A stretch of DNA of 64,000 bases from Salvator merianae. Lineage: Eukaryota > Chordata > Lepidosauria > Squamata > Teiidae. The stretch spans positions 52,805,234-52,869,233 of the forward strand of contig QVOM02000126.1 in NCBI GenBank assembly GCA_003586115.2, given 5' to 3'. How positions within the stretch are numbered: position 1 is the stretch's first letter; each line of letters opens with the position of its first letter. A program made the translations under genes and the position numbers. Below the pieces are notes generated by a model. It saw only the letters and a list, made by a program, of their open reading frames with translations, searched no databases and was not told the DNA's origin. Below are positions 1-11,904 of the stretch, piece by piece.

Positions 1-535
1 CATTTTCTGTGACCACTTGAGTTCCACTCAAAAACTTTCTTGAAGGCAGTAGACGCCCTCTACTCATTTTCAGAATTCATCCAAAATTTTAAGACTTCAG
101 TTCATCAGGAACTCAAAATTCTAGGTTTACATTATGTTAAACCTATGTATGTTACAGATAAACTGAAGCTTATAGAAATATGCAGGACCAGGCTAAGGCG
201 TGTCTGGAAAAATTACAAAATGTCTCACTCATTTTGTATACTGAAGCAGCCGACTGGCAGCTGAATTCTGCTTGAACACTGGTGACAGCATAACATCACT
301 GCCATCCTCGAAAGCAGAAAGCTAGCTGAGAAGTTTGGGATAGACAGAGTGCATACATCCTACCACGACTCCTTGACTCTCAAGCTTTGTCTTGTTGGGC
401 AGATGTCTCACCGGTAGTGTCCGATAACCATTGGTTGCACCTGAAAATGGCCGCAATCAGAACACTCCAGGGTGGCATTTCTGGTGCCTCCTGTGTCACC
501 AGCTGCTATTGGTAGGGTTGGCACTGAATACATGG

Positions 536-837
536 TAGAGAAAGAAGATTTTGTGTTTATTGCCTCTGCCCTGCCTTCTCCCAACATATAAGAGCTGTGA
601 CTGTGCTTTCTGGGCGAAGGAAGGAAGAAGACCTGGCACTTGTTTCTTCTGCCTTCCCCTCCCCTGAAGCATAAGAATGATGGGTGTGTTTGTCTGGGAG
701 AAGGAAGGAAGAAATCCTGGCATTTGTTGCCTCTGCCTTCTCTAAAGGTATAAGAACTGTGGCTGTTCTTGGTTGGGAGAAGCAAGGAAGACCTGGTTTT
801 TGCTACTTCTGCCCCCCTCTCCCAAGGTTCTGTGTAA
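536..837. repeat. Minisatellite, about 80-bp unit, 3.7 copies
   Basis: Four diverged units begin at about 536, 616, 700 and 779. Each starts with a GAAGGAAGGAAGA-like block, continues with CTGGCATTTGTTGCCTCTGC-like sequence and, in the first three, ends with ATAAGARCTGTG and a TGGG run. The fourth is cut short where the LINE-like tail begins. The reading frames that cross it on the minus strand are by-products of the repetition and not a gene. Confidence 0.7.
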
Positions 838-975
838 TTTTATAATGCATTATTTTGCATTGTATGTAATTTAATAATGTATTATTGTATAATGTATGAT
901 GTATTATTGTATTTTCTTCTGTTTGTTGCAAACTGCCTTGAGCAATTTTTGGAAAGGCAGTATACCCGGATTGGA
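838..975 (+). repeat. LINE/SINE 3' tail-like fragment
   Basis: AT-rich sequence leads into TTGCAAACTGCCTTGAGCA followed by GGAAAGGCAGTATACC. This is the form taken by the 3' ends of L2/CR1-type retroposons in reptiles (a 'gtaaaccgccttgag...aaaggcggtata' ending). It directly follows the 80-bp minisatellite, which may be part of the same element. Confidence 0.5.
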
Positions 976-2807
976 ACCTTTATATTTTGTCTTAAGGCAT
1001 AATGAGTCAATTATTTTAAGAAAGGCAGCTTTCTTTGCTATCAACTTCTCCTGAGGGATGAAGGATTTGGATGACAGGCTACTAAATGCCAGTTAAGAAA
1101 CTAACCTAAACTCATGGCAGACACACTATGGGTGAGGAAGGGGCAGCCTTGCAGGAATTATTCAATTCCTTGTAGCCCAAACCTGGAAGGCCCTCTCTCC
1201 CAGAGTGGACCTGCACAAGGAACTTTCCCTATAAACTAGACTTCGTTTTTCACATTAATCAAGCCATATGGGCCATGTCTTCACTTTGCTGGTGAGAGAT
1301 GCCTGAGACAGGCACCTTTGCTGGAGGGAGCTGCCATAGTGTCCTTGGCTTGATGTCTCCATTGCTGTTGCTGAGACTGCTGTTCTCAAGCTGGTTCTCA
1401 CATAAATGTAGCACATTTCACTGAGGCCAGAGCCAGCTCAGTATGCAAGAAGCAGCTTCAGAGTTGCTTCCTGCATACTGAACTGTATGCACTTTGGAGG
1501 GCACTGAAGTCTCTTCACATGCCCTCATGCCCCTTTGGTGTGGGATGCTGCGGAGATGGACAGTTTTGATGCCCCTCCATTTTGAATGTGTTGTAGAGAT
1601 GTGGCCATGATGTACAATATGCTAATCTGGGCTGTTTAAAATCAAATATATGGCCCAGTTCATACTTCCTGGACTGCAAATGTCTATATGGACAATTCCA
1701 GGCCAGTCAAGATCAAGGTAGGTTGGGGCCATTTGCATTTGGGCCCTTTCATACTTTTCACCTTGGAATGGTCAAATCTGAAGAAGAAAACACCATCTTT
1801 TTATTGACAATTAAAAAGTGACTCGTCAAAGAGAAAAAAGTGAGTAGCTGGCCACATTTTTTCACAACCACGCTGTTGCCACTCTTCAGCGTATCTGAGC
1901 CTTCCTTCTCCTATTCCTACTTCCAGAATCAAAACTGTGCATGTCTGCCCTGGTTATGAAGTCTTGGATGCGTACACTGTACATATGCTGATCGCATTTT
2001 CACAGCCTCTTTTGAACTTGCATGACTTTGTGGAAGTCACATTAATCTAACAAAAGAGATCTTGAAACTTAACCCCAAAAGCCCACGGGGATATTCTTCT
2101 GGCTACTCAAGACAGAAACATTAACTTCTCAGGAGGCCAGCTCCCTGCCTTCATACTTCTTTTATGGTATAAAAGAAAGAACATCTCCTGTTAGCACTTT
2201 TATAAAAGAATTTTGCTTTCATTTTTTTAAATAAAGCATTTAGCTCGGATTCTCAGATTCCTTTTTTTAAAGCTGGCCTTATTCTAGTTTGGGTACCCTA
2301 TATCTGCTTCTAATACTTGATCCATCTGCTTCCTTTTTCTCTCTTTATACATGCGTGAGGAGAACTAAAAAGTCAGAAACACTTGATGCACAATTTAACT
2401 AGACAGGAATATCATTGCTTTAAACGTGTTTACCTATACTTGTCTACTCAGAAGCAAGACTCTATTAAGGCCACAGCCCTGCATCTACTTTCATGGTAAG
2501 AAGCCCATTGAGTTGAAGCCCAATAACATTTCCTCATCTTCCTTCATTTCAATATTCACCCTTTTAAAAAAAAAAAGGGGGGGGGAAGAGTACCCATCCC
2601 AGATTAAAATGCCTCAGGTAGCAGTAGTGCACATTATAGACCATTAAATGAATGCTAGCTATTTCCTGTAGTAAAATGTTAGCTGAACCCTGTCTGCATA
2701 GATTTCAAGGATATGCAGGACTCCGTACATGGTGGGAGGTTAAATAATAATCAGTTTAAGGTAGAAAAACGTCCCCCTTTTCTTCTATCTTACAGATGAC
2801 TGATAGC

Positions 2808-2889
2808 CATGGGCTCATGGGAAGGATGCCATGGGGCTTATGGGAAAAGTGCCGTGGGGCTCGCAAGAAGAGTGCCGTGGGGCTCATGC
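2808..2889. repeat. Minisatellite, 23-bp unit, about 3.6 copies
   Basis: Units start at 2808, 2830, 2853 and 2876 and follow the pattern CRTGGGGCTYATGGGAARAGTGC, the last being cut short. The array sits inside a short plus-strand open frame with no protein character. Confidence 0.75.
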
Positions 2890-4289
2890 TTTGTTTGCAG
2901 CCTTTCCACAGATATCTCGTCAGGCACTAATAGATTGATGGAACAGATGGGCCATGTATCTGATCCAGCACTGCTCATCTTAAGTTCTTATAACGAAATA
3001 TCAGGATCATTCACGGTGCCAGATGCAATTTCCCTGTAAATGTGTGTCATGAATATTTATATGACATCTGTAATCAAGCCAGCAATAGCTTATGTTTCTC
3101 AGCCAAGGTTCACTAATGTCATGTTACCCCCTTGGCAGGCAAATGGACAAAATCCAAAAGGGAAGATATTCTTAAGACTGCACACATGTAGACGCACTTA
3201 CAAACAAGCACGGATACCTAGAAGCTAACACCCTCTGTCAAATGCCTGTGCTTTTAGTGGGCTTTCTTTAAGCATGATCAGTCTAGATCCACCACAATTT
3301 CTCTCCTCAATCTGTGATGGGCCATTATTATGGCATTCAAATATTATATTTACATGAAAGAGACCTATGAGTCCATTATGAGAGACAGAGCTATTCAGCT
3401 ATGTAACAGAGACTGTAAAATCTATTTCCAAAATCTGACTGCAGGCAGAAAAAAACGACACACAAGTAATGCGATAAGAGGAGACTAGCTGCTAGTGTGG
3501 GACTGCAGTCTGATTCCTAGCATAGCTAGGAGAGGACAGAACTGCAAATAGGATAATTAGCAGGCATTTCTAGAATTTCAGGCAGCTGGCAACTGCAATT
3601 GCTGCTCCCTGAAGCTAAGTGTCTACAAGACAGGCTTTATACTTGGGGGCTGCAGAACTCATGCTGGGAAGTGAGCATGCAGCCTCAAGAGGAATGGGGG
3701 GGGGCATTCCAACCATGATAGTAACTTACACCCCCCCCCCAAAAAAAAACAAGCCAAAGCAGAAGAAGATGAGGAGCACAAGCAAGAAATAAGCAATGAA
3801 TGAAATACAAGAGGACTCAACTATTTAAACCAGAAAGAGTTTGTCCCTTTTCACCATCTTCTTTCATTGAAGAATCCAGCGTAAAATCTGATGTTATGCA
3901 GCCCTAAGGAGCAGAAAAGTACCCAGAAGGCTTTTTCTTTAAGCTGTTGTACCTAACGTTTTTGGTTGCTGGAGTATATGCACAAGTGCATGTAAATTTG
4001 CTACTGTAAATTCGACTCGGGAACTGTTCGTTTATTGAACCACAGCCTCATCTGACCTGGCCCTGGAAATTGTATTCAGAGAAAAGCAACAAGAGCAAAC
4101 CTTTAAAAAAAAAAAAAAAAGGGCTGCCCAGAACTCATCATGATTTTCCCAGTGTAAATGCAATGAAAATATTGCCTCTTACTGGCTTCTTACCTACTGC
4201 ATCACACTGCTGGTTCATGTTCAGTTGATGGTCTGCTAGCAGACCTGGGCCTTTCTGCACTTACCACTAGTTTGGGCGGTATTCCTCTT

Positions 4290-4620
4290 TTGGGTCTCTT
4301 TTGTCTGCACAGTGGTGCGGACTAGAGAGGGCCCATGCCTGCTGGTACACTCTGTCTGCAACCTGGAATCATGTAGACCTCAATAGTTTTGTATCGTCTG
4401 CAAAATTTAGGAAGTGTTCTTTTAATTCCATCTTTTAGGTTGTTTATGAAGATGTGGAAACAGCCCTTAGGAACCCTGCTTGATATTTTCCTCCAGCACA
4501 GTAGTTGTTCACACAATTGCAAATCCAACTTACCACAATATATTTTAGCATCCTGTGTACAAGGATAGCATGAAAAACTTTGTGTCAAATGTTTTTTTTT
4601 AAAGAATCAAGGTCCACTAT
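4290..4620 (-). pseudogene. Decayed LINE reverse-transcriptase fragment (CR1/L2-like)
   Basis: On the minus strand a broken frame keeps the order of the core reverse-transcriptase region: a degraded VPQG block read as SRVPKG, then FINNLKDGIKRTLPKF, then a corrupted FADDTK block read as FCRRYKTIE. The catalytic aspartate pair is lost. This resembles the family's usual GVPQGSVLGP, YINDLPDGI and FADDTK succession. It is a short immobile remnant in the KLHL29 intron, in the same orientation as the gene. Confidence 0.6.
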
Positions 4621-4626
4621 AGCCAC

Positions 4627-4799
4627 CTTTCTGCATTTGGCCTTATTGTGGATTATATCCCAGAATAGGGACCTGCTATCCACCTGCTAGTGAAAACTAT
4701 GAAAGATCCTGCCCAAGGCCTACCATAGTCTGCACTAGCATGCAGAAGGCAGGTCCCTATTCTGAGATATAATCTGGAATAAGTCCAAGTGCAGGAAGG
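4627..4799. mobile_element. Short inverted-repeat element (family M2)
   Basis: The left end, CTTTCTGCATTTGGCCTTATT followed by GGATTATATCCCAGAATAGG, is mirrored at the right by CCTATTCTGAGATATAATC and GGAATAAGTCCAAGTGCAG. Arms are about 50 bp and the whole is a near-palindrome with no coding potential. A related copy lies at 12881-13033 and a half copy at 21842-21895. Confidence 0.7.
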
Positions 4800-5839
4800 A
4801 CCAATATGTTCTTTCTCAGCCGGTGATAAAGATGAGTTCTGCTGGATGCCTCTGGGAACAGTCTGGGATATTGTGTGTCTTTTTTGCCAGCACAAAATGC
4901 CTGCCAGAGAGCATGATGTTCACCCCGAGACACCTGGGGTGTGGGCACAAAATAGTGCTTGGAGGGAAAGTGCCTTGTCTGTGGTGCCTCCAGATGCTCT
5001 CCCATGCTGGAGATAGAAATGAGGAATTGATACAGCATATTCTTTTGTGCCATGCATGGAGACAAGGCCTCATACACCTTGCTCCTGTCCTGCCAATCCT
5101 ATGTTCACTGCTAGTAATGGCACATTACATTTGGTTCCTGAATTTTCTTCTAGTCGGTTTGGCAATTCTCTCAGTTCTTCTTATTTCCATCTCTTGAATA
5201 TCGGAACAGACCCCTCTCCCCCAGTCTTGTACCTTTAGGTGCTAAAAACGAATTCAAAACCTAGGTTCCCTTAAAAAACCTGAAACTTCTAATGACATAT
5301 GTTTGTTATCTAGCTCTGGCTGACCCCGAGACTCTGAAGAGAGAAGAAAAAACCCTGAGGTCTGCCTACTCAGCTAAATTAGATACAGACGTTTGATATC
5401 AGTTTGATATGGGTTGCTGATAGCCCATGCCAAGGGCTGTATGCATTGTGGGTAGCCCATCTAGACCTAGCTATAGAGGCTGGGAATGCTGCATGGACCA
5501 CTTAGAGCAGGCTACAGTGACATGTTTGCAGCACAGCCTGCTCCAACGCCTTGTCCAGTGCGGACAGAGCAGTCTATAAGGAGGCATGGCCAATAGACTG
5601 GTCTGTAGTGTGGATTAGGCATTGCAGAGAGCCCATTGGGTTGGTCCACTGACCCAGGACAGAAAGGGCCTCTGAGCCCCACTGCTGCTCCTTTTTGAGC
5701 ACACAGCCATGGGCACACACAATAGAGCAAGTTTGTCTCCACTGACCCAGAAATAAGCCCAGTAATGTTCACACATTGTTCTTGTTTAGTGCTATTAGGA
5801 TTTCAGCCTAAAATTATGTGATTCTTCCTGACAGGATAA

Positions 5840-6010
5840 GACTCTGGGTTGTAGCTGCTCTCAGTACAGCTATGGAGCATACTTTTGTGCTCCACACGTA
5901 GTAGTGATTGGGAGCAGGTACAACTCCCGATCACTAGGGCATTTGTGCAGTGCAGATGCACTTCACTGGCTATACATAGACTTAAAGCACAAACACACAT
6001 GCATTTGATG
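5840..6010. mobile_element. Partial copy of the GGGCC-ended element (M5)
   Basis: The sequence from CAGTACAGCTATGGAGCA through GTGATTGGGAGCAGG, CACTAGGGCATTTGTGCAG and TGCAGATGCACTTC matches the right half of the element at 37016-37474 in the same order. Only this part is clear; the left boundary is not. Confidence 0.6.
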
Positions 6011-7099
6011 GGGCATAAATAAAAATAAGCAAATATTCCCCAGAATTGAGCTCTCTTCTTAGGAACTGCAAGAACATGTCCACACATATTACGTGCCCCC
6101 CACCCCAAAAGCAAATCCCCTCTCCCCTCCTCAGTTCCTGCTTATAATACTGACTTTTTAAAATCTCCTCCTCCAGTCCCAAGTCCTAAGCTAAGGAATC
6201 TCATGAGTTCAGGTTCAGGAATGTGCCTCCTTCTCCCTCCAAGGCGAGTAGATACATTTCTTGGTCTCCTTCCACAGCCAATCAGCTATGGCAGGGAGCA
6301 GCCCTCCCCACTTTCTGCCACTTCCCCCTGTAGGTTTAGGGAAGTTAAAAGGGGTCAAGAATTAAAAATACAAAGTACAGAAACTGAATGACTAACCCCC
6401 TCCACTTGCTGCCGCAGTCTCTTGTGTGCAGAGCAGCTGGATCTGTGCCTCTGGGTGCAAAGGAAGGCTGAGATACATGCAAGGACAGAACAGCCTAGGG
6501 GAGAATCTCAGTGCATTTTCCAGCTTCGATTTCAACACATATTTCTCCCCAAACCTGGCTTGCATTTCCTTTCTTCTGCCTCCTCCACTACTGTCCATGC
6601 TGCACTTAGCAGACAATTAGGAAAGGGTGGGTGGAAGAACACTTAGGGGGAAATGGCTGGGATGTGGATGTGTGAACTGACATCTTTCCTGGAAGTCCAC
6701 AGAAGATTCCTCCCAGTGAGGCAACGCGCTGTAAGTGAATGAGGCCTCTCTCCCTCTGTGCCCAAATCTGTCTCTGTTTTCCACGCTCTTCCCTTGAGCC
6801 AGACAGTTAGGCAACACATGAGACGGAGGACAACGGAGTTCTCTTTCTCGTATTTGTTCTGACTTGGGAGGTAGCATGTAATTTCTGTACGGGCTTTTTT
6901 TGTGCCAGAGGTATTCAGGCCAGATGCAGCCAGATGGCTCCACTACGTAATCTATTTTCCACCTCCAGTTCAGAGAGTCTGGAGCAGAACTACTTTTAGG
7001 CAAGCTGAACGCGTCAGTGCCTGGGTCCTTTCCGTAGCCCGTCGTTTCAAGGCAGGGTGCTCAAAATGTGGCTTGCAAGATGCTGCTGGACTAACAGAG

Positions 7100-7660
7100 T
7101 TGGAATAGGTTCACGAAAGGGCAACTGGAGATATCAGCAGACTAGAGAAGTTTTGCTACCAGGAGAGGTTTCAGGGGTTAGGGCCTTTTAGTCTGGAAAG
7201 GGGGCAAACGAGAGAAGACAGAATAGAAGTGTATAAAATATTGCACGGCGTGGACAGTGTGAGAACAGGGAGAAGTTTTTCTCTCTTTCCCAGAACACTA
7301 GCAGCAAGGATTATCCAATGAAACCGAATCTTGGAAGAATCAAGACAGACAAAAGAATGGTTTTTTTTTACACAATGCATAGTTAAACCTTGGAATTTGT
7401 TACCAGGAGATGTGGTGCTGGCCACCTATTTGGATGGTTTCAAAACTGCTTTGGACCAATTAATAGAAGCCAGGGCTATCAGGACAGCAGGAGGTGGTAC
7501 GTCCCTGAAGGCCAGCTACCAGAAAACTGCAAGCAGAGCAGGCTGCGTGCTCCAGCCCTGTGCAGCTGGTGGCCACTGTGAGAGCAGACTGCCGGACTGG
7601 ATGGACCACGAGTCCAATTCAGTGAGGCATTTCTTATGTTCTCATACACTTACAACAACA
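7100..7660 (+). pseudogene. LINE 3' coding end and tail (CR1/L2-like), decayed
   Basis: A broken plus-strand frame preserves the end of a non-LTR retrotransposon polyprotein: a YKILHGVD-like segment, TKEWFFFTQCIVKPWNLLPG, then VVLATYLDGFKTALDQLIEA. This is the usual closing pattern of the family (a tryptophan-asparagine-x-leucine-proline block, then a short helix). It continues into a tail containing GGACTGGATGGACCACGAG and CTTATGTTCTCATA, also seen at 18085-18392, 38188-38381 and, inverted, 53360-53925. Stops and frameshifts make it inactive. Confidence 0.7.
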
Positions 7661-7850
7661 CTCACGGCTGGTGCACACAGAATACACTGGAGAGGAAACT
7701 GGATAACAGGGGTTTGCTGCTTCTGATCACTAACATATTTAAAATATCCTGGAAGTAAGTGGGCACTTTGCCTCTGATGGGTGGGAAGTGTGACAAACCA
7801 GGCTTAGTTCCTGACTGGAACAGTGTGTCTGCCAGAATTGCAATGGCGTT

Positions 7851-8030
7851 GAGGCTGTGTTCATATGCTGCAAAAGAAGGGGCACAAAAACACCTTAGAA
7901 AGCATAGTGTGTGACTCTCATGCTCTCATTCCATCTCTGAACGTACACAAGAGGAGAAATGGGCAGAATGGCTTGTGAATGGTCTCACCTGCCAACTATC
8001 TCTAAGCCACCCGAGGGATTTTCTTTTATT
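7851..8030. mobile_element. Degraded inverted-repeat element (family M4)
   Basis: It begins GGCTGTGTTCATATGC and keeps GGGGCA, AGTGTGTGACTC, GAGAAATGGGCAGA and GGCTTGTGAATGGTCTCACC in the same order as the better copy at 56839-57053. The right end is eroded. Confidence 0.5.
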
Positions 8031-8739
8031 ACTGTAGGCGAATGCAGTGTGAGACAACATTTCTATGAGTGCTTGCTCAGATGGTAGCTCTAATGCACAG
8101 CACACAGGAGCATGTTAACATCATATTGCTTCCCAAGGTTTAAATTCATCCCAAATGTAGGAACAAAGACTTGGACACAGGTCAGATGTTGCAATGGGCA
8201 CCATGACAGAACATTAGTCAGTATGCACACACATACAAACAGCCTGCTGACTGCCACAAAACACTCTTATGAAATAGTGACGGGAAACTCTGCAAACTCA
8301 GGCCTGTCCCTGGAATCTAAGCACGCACCTCTTAGCCCAAACTGATACTCATCATAAGATTTTTTTATTTTTTTTTAAAGTCACTGCTCCTCAGGTCCTT
8401 AGGGAAGCAGCTTCTCCCCCTTCCTTTTTTCAAACTGAGCGTTTGCAGGTGCCTCCAGATGGCAGGAGGCAATTTCAGGGTCTAAAGAAGATCCTGCAAT
8501 TGCCTTCCAGATCCAGATGACAGGAGGCCATCTCAGCTTCTTTCCTCCGTTTGCTGACTCCTTGCATTATTGTTCCTGTTGCAAATACTCATACGCTAGC
8601 TAACCGCCTGCCCACTTTCCTGTGCTGTTTTCACCACACTTGGCTAGCATCTCAGTATCTGCAACAGGAGCAATCATGTGAGGAGCTGGTAGATGGAGGT
8701 AAACAGTCACTACTGTACTATGGGAAACCCGTCATCTTT

Positions 8740-8952
8740 GGCCGTGATCAAACACAACAAAGAAAAGCATCTCAAGGCGGCTCAGAGACAGCTTCAAGGT
8801 GGGATTGTTCACACACCAGTCTGCCCCTCCCCTTTCTCATGAACGTCCTATCTAGAGAAGGTGGATTAGAGAAGTCTTGGGAACGTGAGTGCCACACACT
8901 GGGTCTATGAGGCGCCTCCAAATCACCCCTTTTGTTATGTCTGAACACAGCC
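8740..8952. mobile_element. Short inverted-repeat element (family M4), about 213 bp
   Basis: The ends are GGCCGTGATCAAACACAAC at the left and GTCTGAACACAGCC at the right, which are imperfect inverted repeats. The interior (CTCAAGGCGGCTCAGAGACA, CACACCAGTCTGCCCCTCCC, GAGGCGCCTCCAAATCACCC) matches, in reverse, the element at 56839-57053. It has no coding frame, so it is a non-autonomous DNA transposon. I see no clear target duplication. Confidence 0.7.
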
Positions 8953-9270
8953 AGAGTCAGATGCCCCACAATCACAATGTTTTGGGATATCGTGTGGCAT
9001 TGCCAATGTAGGCCCAGGCAGATCACTGGTTTTAACCCACATCCAGAGCTACTCTGCCTCAACAACTCTTGGTACTTAAGATTCTTCAGAGAGGGAAGAG
9101 ACAGGAATATCATCTGACCAATAATAAATTCCTTAATTGTAATTTAAATTATTTTTTTTCACAACCTAGACTTGACCAAGATGTTTTCTACATAATCCCT
9201 TATTGTGATACACACTCCACTTTTCCTGGAGTGGAGCTTTAAGTGTTAAGAAATAAAGACCAGTCTTCAC

Positions 9271-9972
9271 TAGGGGTGTGCACGAAGCTTCGTGGCATTC
9301 GATTTTCGATCGAATTTCGTGATTCCGTGCCCTTCGCATCGAATGCGAAGGGCACCAGAAATCACGAATGCGAATTGCGAAGGTCCCTCAATTTTTCGAA
9401 GTATTTCGGGACCTTCGCAATTTGCCAAAGTCTCACCTCTCTAGGCTGTCAGCGCTGGCGCTGACAGCCTAGGGTGAATCAGCCAGCCAGCAGCGAGTGG
9501 AAGTGCAGAAAATTCAACGGAAGGGAGGGATTCCCTTCCCGTTGATTTTCCTTCTCTTCCCCTCACTGACTCACCCCCCCTAGGCTGTCAGCGCGAGCGC
9601 TGACAGCCTAGGGTGAATGAGGCAGCCAGCAGACATCGGAAGCAGATAAATCAAGGCGAACGGAAGACCTTTTTGCCTTGATTTCTCTGCTTCAGATGGC
9701 GCTCGCCTCTCTCTCATCCCCCCCCCAGTCTGTCATCAGACTGACAGACGGGGGGGGGGAATGAGAGAGAGGCGAGCGCCATCCGAAGCAGAGAAATTAA
9801 GGCAAAGGTTTTCCCTTCGCCTTGATTTATCTGCTTCCGTTCGTGGCGAAGATTTTCGCCGCGAAAACGAAGGGCTTCATTTTCGTGCGTATTTTTTCGC
9901 ACGAAAACGAAGCCTAGGAGCTTCGCAGTCCTGCGAAGCGAAAAGGGAAAAGTGCCTTCGTGCACATCCCTA
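9271..9972. mobile_element. Non-autonomous hAT-type DNA transposon, 702 bp, with 8-bp target duplication
   Basis: The left terminus TAGGGGTGTGCACGAAG is repeated inverted at the right (CTTCGTGCACATCCCTA), with one mismatch. Both sides are flanked by the identical octamer GTCTTCAC (9263-9270 and 9973-9980); an 8-bp duplication is the hallmark of hAT transposition. The interior has no transposase. It contains a 32-bp palindrome, CTAGGCTGTCAGCGC with its mirror, twice (9441-9472 and 9580-9611), then a much longer inverted repeat whose arms run about 9667-9717 and 9761-9812. The intact duplication and sharp ends suggest fairly recent insertion. Confidence 0.9.
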
Positions 9973-10836
9973 GTCTTCACATTTAATAATATGCTTCTAG
10001 TCCTTTTTTCTCACTCCTTCAGAAGGTCCCATTAAATTTCTTACTAGAGGCTACATAACCTTTCCAGTGTGAAACTGGTACACGGAAATCTATTAATTAC
10101 TCAAACAATTGTTACTTTCAAATATGACAGATATTAACACTCTGCATAAATTAATGTGATACTTAGTTTCAGTACTTTATATGAACATTTGCCAGGAAGA
10201 ATCCTCAGGGAAGTATATACAAAGTTTGCCTGCCTGTTTTTCTTGTTTGCAGTATTTAAGATTTCTACCAAAGTATGAATTTGAGATATTTGACATTGAA
10301 AGAGAATGCAAGCAAACAAACAAAATCCCTATTGCACTAAAGAACAATGCTAGGAGTGACACAAGGTTAGATGAATCTAGCAGGGATAGGCACCGCGGTG
10401 AATTGGGCACCTTAACCACAAAGCTGTATGTGGTTTTCTTGTTCCTAATCACATGCTGCACCAGGGAATGGAGAGAAGTCTTAGTGAAACCTACAATTGT
10501 GTCCAGCTAACCTGCTTGGCGGTTTGCCCAGGTCCAGCTTAGCCTGGTTCAGACAACCAAACCAGTGGAACTGCTGAGCCAGGGAGCCAGTGGTTTGTGT
10601 GAAAATGAAAGAAAATAATACCAAGCCTTCCCTCTGCTCTCTGATGCAGCACACAGCTATGAAAAGTTAAAAAAAGCAATTCAGGAGATCCTGAACCTAA
10701 CAGCTGCACATGGAGAAGGGAGGGTTTTTTTTTCAGGAAGAGTGTCCCTCATTCTCAAAAGGGCTGGGTTCACAATTTAACAGTGCTCCAAGATCCTGTA
10801 AATCCAGTGACCAATAGCATTCTAGAATATATAAAC

Positions 10837-10840
<4 letters not shown>

Positions 10841-10872
<32 letters not shown>
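10841..10872. repeat. (GT)16 microsatellite
   Basis: Uninterrupted GT dinucleotides, 32 bases. Confidence 0.98.
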
Positions 10873-10875
<3 letters not shown>

Positions 10876-11904
10876 ATAGCCTATTGACTCTTTTATCTGA
10901 ACGTATACATTCCATATGTACTTTTGATAAGATCTGTATTGTAAAATCCATAGCGACATGAATTCTGGAAAGTAATTGTGTTCTGATTCAGGTGTTGATC
11001 CAGGACAGGCAAAGGAGGCCATTGGGCATTAAAATGCAGAGCAAGTATCATTCGCTTCTGTCCCTACAGGACAGTGAAAATGTCCTCTTTAGATGGGCAA
11101 CTGGTGAGTAAGTGAAATGGTGCCACATTGTTACGTGATTCAGGCCGGGATGGTGAAAGTGCATTAGGTGTCGGGCTTTAGAGTCATTTATTTCTCAGCC
11201 AGCGACATTGGTCACAATAATCCCCAGGTAGATACTAGCATAAAAGGGCAAAGAAAGTCATTCTGGCAATAGCTTGTATGCAAGAGACAAACTAAAAAAG
11301 AAAGTGCTGACACTGTGTTCCCTCCGTGTGAGTTCCCATCATATATTATAAATTCCTTCAACCAAAGCGTTCTTTTTAGCAATTTGCACCTGATTCACCA
11401 GCTGTACACATTCCAGAAAAGCAGAAGCCACTTTGTCATTAATTGCACTGAATGACTCTTCTAATAAATGCTCATAACACCTTGGACACGATCACACCTT
11501 ACCTTTTATCCAAATGGAGGCCGTCCTCTGTCCAGAGGGGTCAAACATGAAAGCCTGTTTCCTTTTTATCTGCAGACTTTCCTTCCCTGATTGCGGCTAT
11601 CTGGTATGTGGATTATTTCAGTACTGAGTCCATTTCTGTTGCAAGAAACAGACCCAGGTGAAGGGCTGTAGGAAAAGAAGTCTGACCTATGAAGCTTTGG
11701 CATGGCAGCAGTTGCCATGGAGGCAGGGTGGGGGCTAAATACACATGCTACTCCCCATCCTCTTGCTTGCTCTTCCTATGCCAACGCTGTAATACTGCCA
11801 CTGCCATGCCAGAGCAGGGAGGACCCCATCCATGCCGTGCCACTGCACTGCCGCCTCGAAACTGAAACTTACTTTTTTCTAGGCAAAGGGGTGCATGAAA
11901 AGAA

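Noticed and set aside
408..785. 125-codon minus-strand frame with internal repeats
   Set aside because: It is the translation of the 80-bp minisatellite; the repeats explain its apparent structure.
2809..3039. Repetitive glycine/tryptophan peptide frame
   Set aside because: It is produced by the 23-bp minisatellite and has no gene context.
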